Positions 38,179 through 44,100 of a DNA stretch of 64,000 nt are shown here, piece after piece. The DNA comes from Xenopus tropicalis (lineage: Eukaryota; Chordata; Amphibia; Anura; Pipidae). The position numbers and the translations under genes were made by a program. How positions within the stretch are numbered: the stretch's first letter is position 1; the number at the start of each line of letters is the position of its first letter. The DNA lies in NCBI RefSeq assembly GCF_000004195.4, contig NC_030678.2, forward strand, positions 65,095,378 through 65,159,377. Direction: 5' to 3'. The notes beneath the pieces were generated by a model. The model was not told where the DNA came from, made no database searches, and saw nothing but the letters and a program-made list of their open reading frames with translations.

Positions 38179-41100
38179 TTTAACTCAGGTAGTTTTTATT
38201 GAGTATACAGTAAACTTTAGAATAGTTGAGATATGCATTATCAGACTTGAAATATATAGCAAGTTTACACTGTCAATGGGAGCTTTCCGAGAAATAAAGT
38301 GAAGAGTCCTGGATTGCAGTATTACAAATTCTGGTTGTATTCGCTTATGTGTGAGTGAGACCATATAGATATGTGTACTTTATCGGTCATTTAGTATAGA
38401 AGGGAGAGGATGTTTATCCAACCATTGGTCCCAAATTTTATGAAATTTTGAGGTATATTAGTTGTTCCAACTTGTAAGTCTTAGCCATTAGATTTTCCCA
38501 GTTATGTTCTTCTGGGGGAACTGTACTTTTCCAGTGATGTGTGTTTTTTGGCTAGGAAAAGTGCTTCATTGGTAAATATACGATGATATTGGTTGGTGAC
38601 TGTTTTACCAAGAATATTTAGACCTTTGGGGTTCTAGGGAGGGTAGTCTGCAGAATGGAGTCGAGCTCATTTAATATGGCAGACCAGTATGGTTTAATGT
38701 GGACACATCCCTAAAGCATGTGTACCAACGAGCCCTTCTCTATATTACATCTAGTGAAAGTATCTGTATGGCTGGGTTAATAGAATGTAGCCTGATTGGG
38801 GTATAATATGCTCTATGTAAAACATAGAGTTAAATCATACGGAGTCTATAGCATACAGAAACTGTTTGATGCGACTCTTGAGCTTCTTGCCATTCATCAT
38901 CATCATCTTGCCATTCATCATCTCAGTCACCAGTACCCATTTATTTACGAGGTTTTCTAGTGGTTTTGCTCTACTTTCTTGTAGAAGTAATATGTAGAGA
39001 ATGGAAATTAACGCTTTTGGTAGAGGGTTTATTAATATAAGACAGCCGGCGACTCCCAAAATGTTTGGTACCCCTGCAAGCGAGCGGACCTCTTCCTCTT
39101 TCGCGCTGCCTTGTGCATGAGAACTAGAGTGAAAAGCCACACTTTAACAAAAAAGTCGGCTTTTTTGCTGTACTGCACATATGTCAGCCCCAGGATCACA
39201 AAGAAAGAAACCGGTAGGCAGGTGCAGTTTTCTGCAAACAGGAGCACTGGCTCAGGGTACCAGGTAAGGGATTACGTGAACATTTGGTACTTATATTATT
39301 ATATTATCAAGCAAAGGTTGCTGGGAGCTTAAGTCCTACAACATCATGTTTGAATTCTTAAAGCAATATTGCTAAATAAAACTTAAAATGCAATACAATG
39401 GCTCCATTTCCTGATATTTTCCTGCAGTATTTGCTGGTACCATTCAGAATTTATACTTCATAGCAACATAGTAAGTTGGGTTGAAAAAAGACATATGTCC
39501 ATTACGTTCAACCATAATGCCTATATTTACCTGTCTAACTTCTAGTTGATCCAGAGGAAGGCAAAAAACCACATCTGAAGCCTCTCTAATTTGCTGCAGA
39601 GGGAAAAAAAAAATTCCTTCCTGACTCCAAGATGGCAATCAGACCAGTCCCTGGATCAACTTGTACTAAGAGCTATCTCCCATAACCCTGTATTCCCTCA
39701 CTTGTTAAGAATCCATCCAGCCCCTTCTTAAAGCTAAATATATATAATGTATCAGCCAGCACGATTCGGGGAGGGAATTCCACAACTTCACAGCTCTCAC
39801 AGTAAAGAAAACCTATCCGAATACTTAAATGGAACCTCCCTTCTTCTAAACGGAGTGGGTGCCCTTGTGTCCGTTGGAAGGACCTACTTGTGTCATCTGC
39901 AAACACTGATACATTGCTTGTAATACCCACCCCTAAGTCATTTATGAACAAGTTAAAGTGGACCCAGTACAGAACCCTGAGGGACCCCACTGAGAACCTT
40001 ATTGCAAGTAGAGAATGTACCATTAACAACCACCCTCTGTACCCGATCCTGTAGCCAGTTTTCTATCCATGTGCAAACGACTTCACTAAGACCAATAGAC
40101 CTTAGTTTAGAAAGCAGTCCGTATCAAATGCTTTGGCAAAATCCAAATAGATTATATCTACTGCATCCCCACTGTCCAGCTTCTTACTTGCCTTATCATA
40201 AAAAGCAATTAAATTGGTCTGACATGACCTGTCCTTCATAAAGCCATGCTGATTACTGCTCATAATGCCACTCTCCAGTACATACTTTTGTATGTGATCC
40301 CTTAACAAGCCTTCAAATAACTTGCCCACCACAGATGTCAGTACTATTGCTCCAGTCAATATCAGGATAATTAAAATCCCCCATTATTATCACTTGCCCC
40401 AAACTAGCAGCCTTTTCTATTTGCAACAGGAGCTGAGCCTCCTCCTCCTCCTCACTTACATTAGGGGGTCTATACCCTACAATTAATTTGGTAGATTCTT
40501 TACTATCTGTGAGAAGCTCAACCCATAAGGATTCAGCTCCCTCTGTTACCGCCATCACTTCCTCTTTAATATTTGCTTTTAATTCCTGCTTAACGAACAG
40601 ACCTCCTCCTTTTCTATTGCCCCTGTCCCTCTGAAACAATGTATAACCCCCAATATTAACAGCCCAGTCATGCGACTCGTTCAACCACGTTTCAGCAACA
40701 CCAATCACGTCATATTTCCGCTCCAACGCCAGTACCTCCAGCTCTCCCATTTTACTAGTCAGACTCCTTGCATTGGTAAACATACATTTAATACTGGTAC
40801 CAGCGTGAGAATGACGCATAAACAACTTATGGTCCTCCCTGCCATTATCAGTATCCTGAAGCAAGTCTCCTCGCCCATTTTCCCTTACTATGCCCACTAC
40901 CTCATCTATCCTGTCTACCACAGAATTACCTGATGCACCCTCCCCCCCCACAGGTAATATCTCTGAGAAAATTACCTTGGAAGTCCTCGCCCTCAACTTC
41001 TCGCCTAGCTTTTTAAAATTGTTCTTGAGGACTTCCCCCCCCCCTCTAACTTTGTCATTGGTACCTATGTGTACCAAGACCGTCGGGTCTTCCCCAGCCC

Positions 41101-44100
41101 CTCCCAACAATTTGTCCACTCGTTCCCCCACATGCCGAACCCTAGCACCAGCCAACAACACACAGTTCGGCATGTAGAGTCTTTGCGACAAATTACCCTA
41201 TCCACCTTTCTAATAATTGAATCCCCTACAACTTTAGCCTGCCTTCCCTTCCTAGCACTATTCCCCCCACCTGTATTAGAGGTGCCGGCTCCCAGGGTGC
41301 TCTGAGAGTCAGCCTGCTCCATACTTGTTAGCTCAGAGCAGTCTTCCCCAGCATCTTCACCTAAAGTGGCAAATCTGTTGGTTTGTACAAGCTGTGAACC
41401 AGCCCCCCTACTCTTCCGTCCCCTACTGCCCCTCTTAACTGTCACAAATTCGTCTCCCTCAATAACCTCCACTGTCCCTTCTCCACCCCCCACTACACCG
41501 GCCCCTGCCAGTGGTTGCTCAGTGAGCCTCCTGTTCTCCCCCATGTTTGCAGCTGCCCTCAGTGCTGCCAGTTCCCCCCTTACATTCTGTACCTCAGATT
41601 CCAAGAGGAAAACCCACCTGCATCTCTCACAAGTAAATGCTGCATGGAACTGCTGCTCCAGGATCACATACATGTGACAAGATCCACACTGAGTAACACT
41701 GGCAATCAAACTGGAACTCATATTGGCACTGGGTACTTACAGTCTCCCGAGTGCAATCCCTCGTATAGTGCCTTTTTAGATTTAAAAGCCTTTTTGTTTT
41801 TAATGCCTGCTAAACACTTAATTCACATGCAACACTTGGATCACATGCAACACCCGCTGTGCAGTCTGTAACTTATAGAGGTTCAAACAAAACAGCCAAG
41901 CCCCTGTTGAGAATTTACCAGATTTACTCCTCTCCCTTAATTAGTAGGCTCAGTCAGCCAGGTAGCACTTAGAAATTACACAGCAGTCAGTTAATTGCAC
42001 TTACTTTCTCCTTTCACCCAGCACTCCCAGCATGCACAGTAACCCCAAACGCCTTTTTAACGCCTGCTAAACACTTAATTCTATGATAGTAAGTGGTCCT
42101 GGTCCAGAGGCATCGAAGCAGGCCCAAAGCATGATACTGGCACCACTGTTTCAGAGATGGGATAAGATTATTTTGTTGAAATGCTTGTGTTTGCCTTTCA
42201 CCAAGCATATCACTTTCCATTCAAGACAAAGTCACATTAATAAATACAATAACTAATGTTTTATTATATTGCCAAGACTGTCATTTTATATTTCAAAGAA
42301 TGCTTTAGGAAGAGATCTAGGTGGTCTTAAAAGCTTCCAATATAAACCCTTTAGCCAATAAAACATGCAACTTTTATCATAGCACAACATTTTTCTGTGT
42401 TTATTTTCATAGACAGTGAGGAATGATGACAGAGTCAGCGGTGTGCAGAGAAACCTCCCTCTCAGAATTTAAGAAAAAACTAATATATATAGCTTTAGAA
42501 TGTATACATAACATTTCTCAATAGAAAATAATAATACCACTGGCATCTATCTCTCAGTTAACATTGTTGCCTAAAAACAATGCACAGAAAGAATGTAAAG
42601 TAACGAGAGATAAAGTGACTCTGGGATGTGGCCACAAGGGGTTACATTCAGTCACCTTAAACACTTTTGACTAACATAAGATACCCCCGAAACATACCAA
42701 GAAAATTCACTCACTGCCACCATCTATCATTAATAGGCAGTAGAAACAAAATAGGATAATTTTCCTGTTCCCTATAACAGGTAATATTTCACCATACACC
42801 AATGTATCAAACACTCTCTTTCACTCTAGTCTGGGTTAGTTTCTACTAATTCAACAAGTACTCCAGCAGCCAAAGTGTTAAATTACATTCAAACACTCTT
42901 CCGCTAGCAGTTGACTACTAAATTAGCACATAAAAATCTAATCTTTCACTTTCCACACACACAGAGTTAATACACTTAAGCACAAGCTTTCATACAGGCA
43001 ATGAGTTATTTTAGAGCAAAAGGACACAGCGTATCAAATTTTATATTTAGTATTACAAAAATTAACAGTGCACATACAAAAAAAAAAAAGATATTACAAA
43101 GAAGAGACAGACATGCAACACATTAAACAAAATAAAAAGGATTAAAATATCAAGAAACCCTAAATACTGTCCCTGGAATTTTCTGATGTCTCTGAGGCAA
43201 GGGGTTTGAAACTGGGCATACAATTCAAGAATATGAAGCCTCTTTGTATGACATAGAATGCTGGATCTTTGGACCTTTTTTCCTCTGCTGGGACATTCCC
43301 TCATTACCATATGCATGACAAGGGATGCCCCAGGAAAATATATTTTTACAAACCGTGTAGGTGGATGTCAGTTTAAGACCAGTTTCTGCAATGTAATATT
43401 GATACTTTCCAGTACCCAATATTATAATGAAAATATGGGCATACTGTGAGCCCTATATGGGCAATCAGAATGATACCAAACATGAGGGGTGTCTCATGTT
43501 TCAGTCCCCCAGAAATCATTCCTCCTAACTGGTGAGTGTAGGATGGCCCTGTTAGGTATCATTATAAACCCTGTGATCTCCTTATAACCAAACATGATTT
43601 ATGGGGAAGCGAACCCTGTAGCAGAGGAGATATGGTTCCTTTCCTATAACCCTAATCTATTTTAATAACTGCCACCTCTTCAGATCAAAGAAGCCAATTT
43701 CCCAAAGGTTCTGGCTTTGAATTGTCTCTGTGAGCCAGAGACCAGATGTTGTTAGTGTTAACCTCTTACAAGGCCATGGCAATACTGCACTGGCATGACA
43801 AACTACATAACTAAATCACAATTATAAAGGCAGATACCTTGGTGAGACAGATTTGAATTATGTGCAGCTATAAAAAGGTCAGGCAATCAGTACCTAAAGG
43901 GTCTACCTATGTAAAAATTTTACCCCCACCAAAGGCACAGGCTAAGAGAGTAACCACTCTGCCCCCAAGGGGGCTACTGGTGAGCACACATTCCCCAGCC
44001 CCATTATATGCACGTGTTTAAGACATAGATCAGTCCCCACAATCCTACATTACAAGTATGTGCATAATAATTGAGCAGAGGCACTTGCTCATTATGCACA

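Larger units (their letters stand above)
39460..41760 (-). mobile_element. CR1-type LINE with ORF1 and part of ORF2, internally deleted
   Basis: Read right to left: ORF1 start, esterase-like ORF1 blocks, endonuclease, RT start, RT active site and the CR1 3' end ('catagtaagttgggttgaaa'). Parts between these are deleted. In the long tbc1d22b intron, same strand as the host gene. Confidence 0.85.

Noticed and set aside
40670..41871. Plus-strand Pro/Ser/Thr-rich frames
   Set aside because: Antisense shadows of the CR1 ORF1 and endonuclease on the minus strand.
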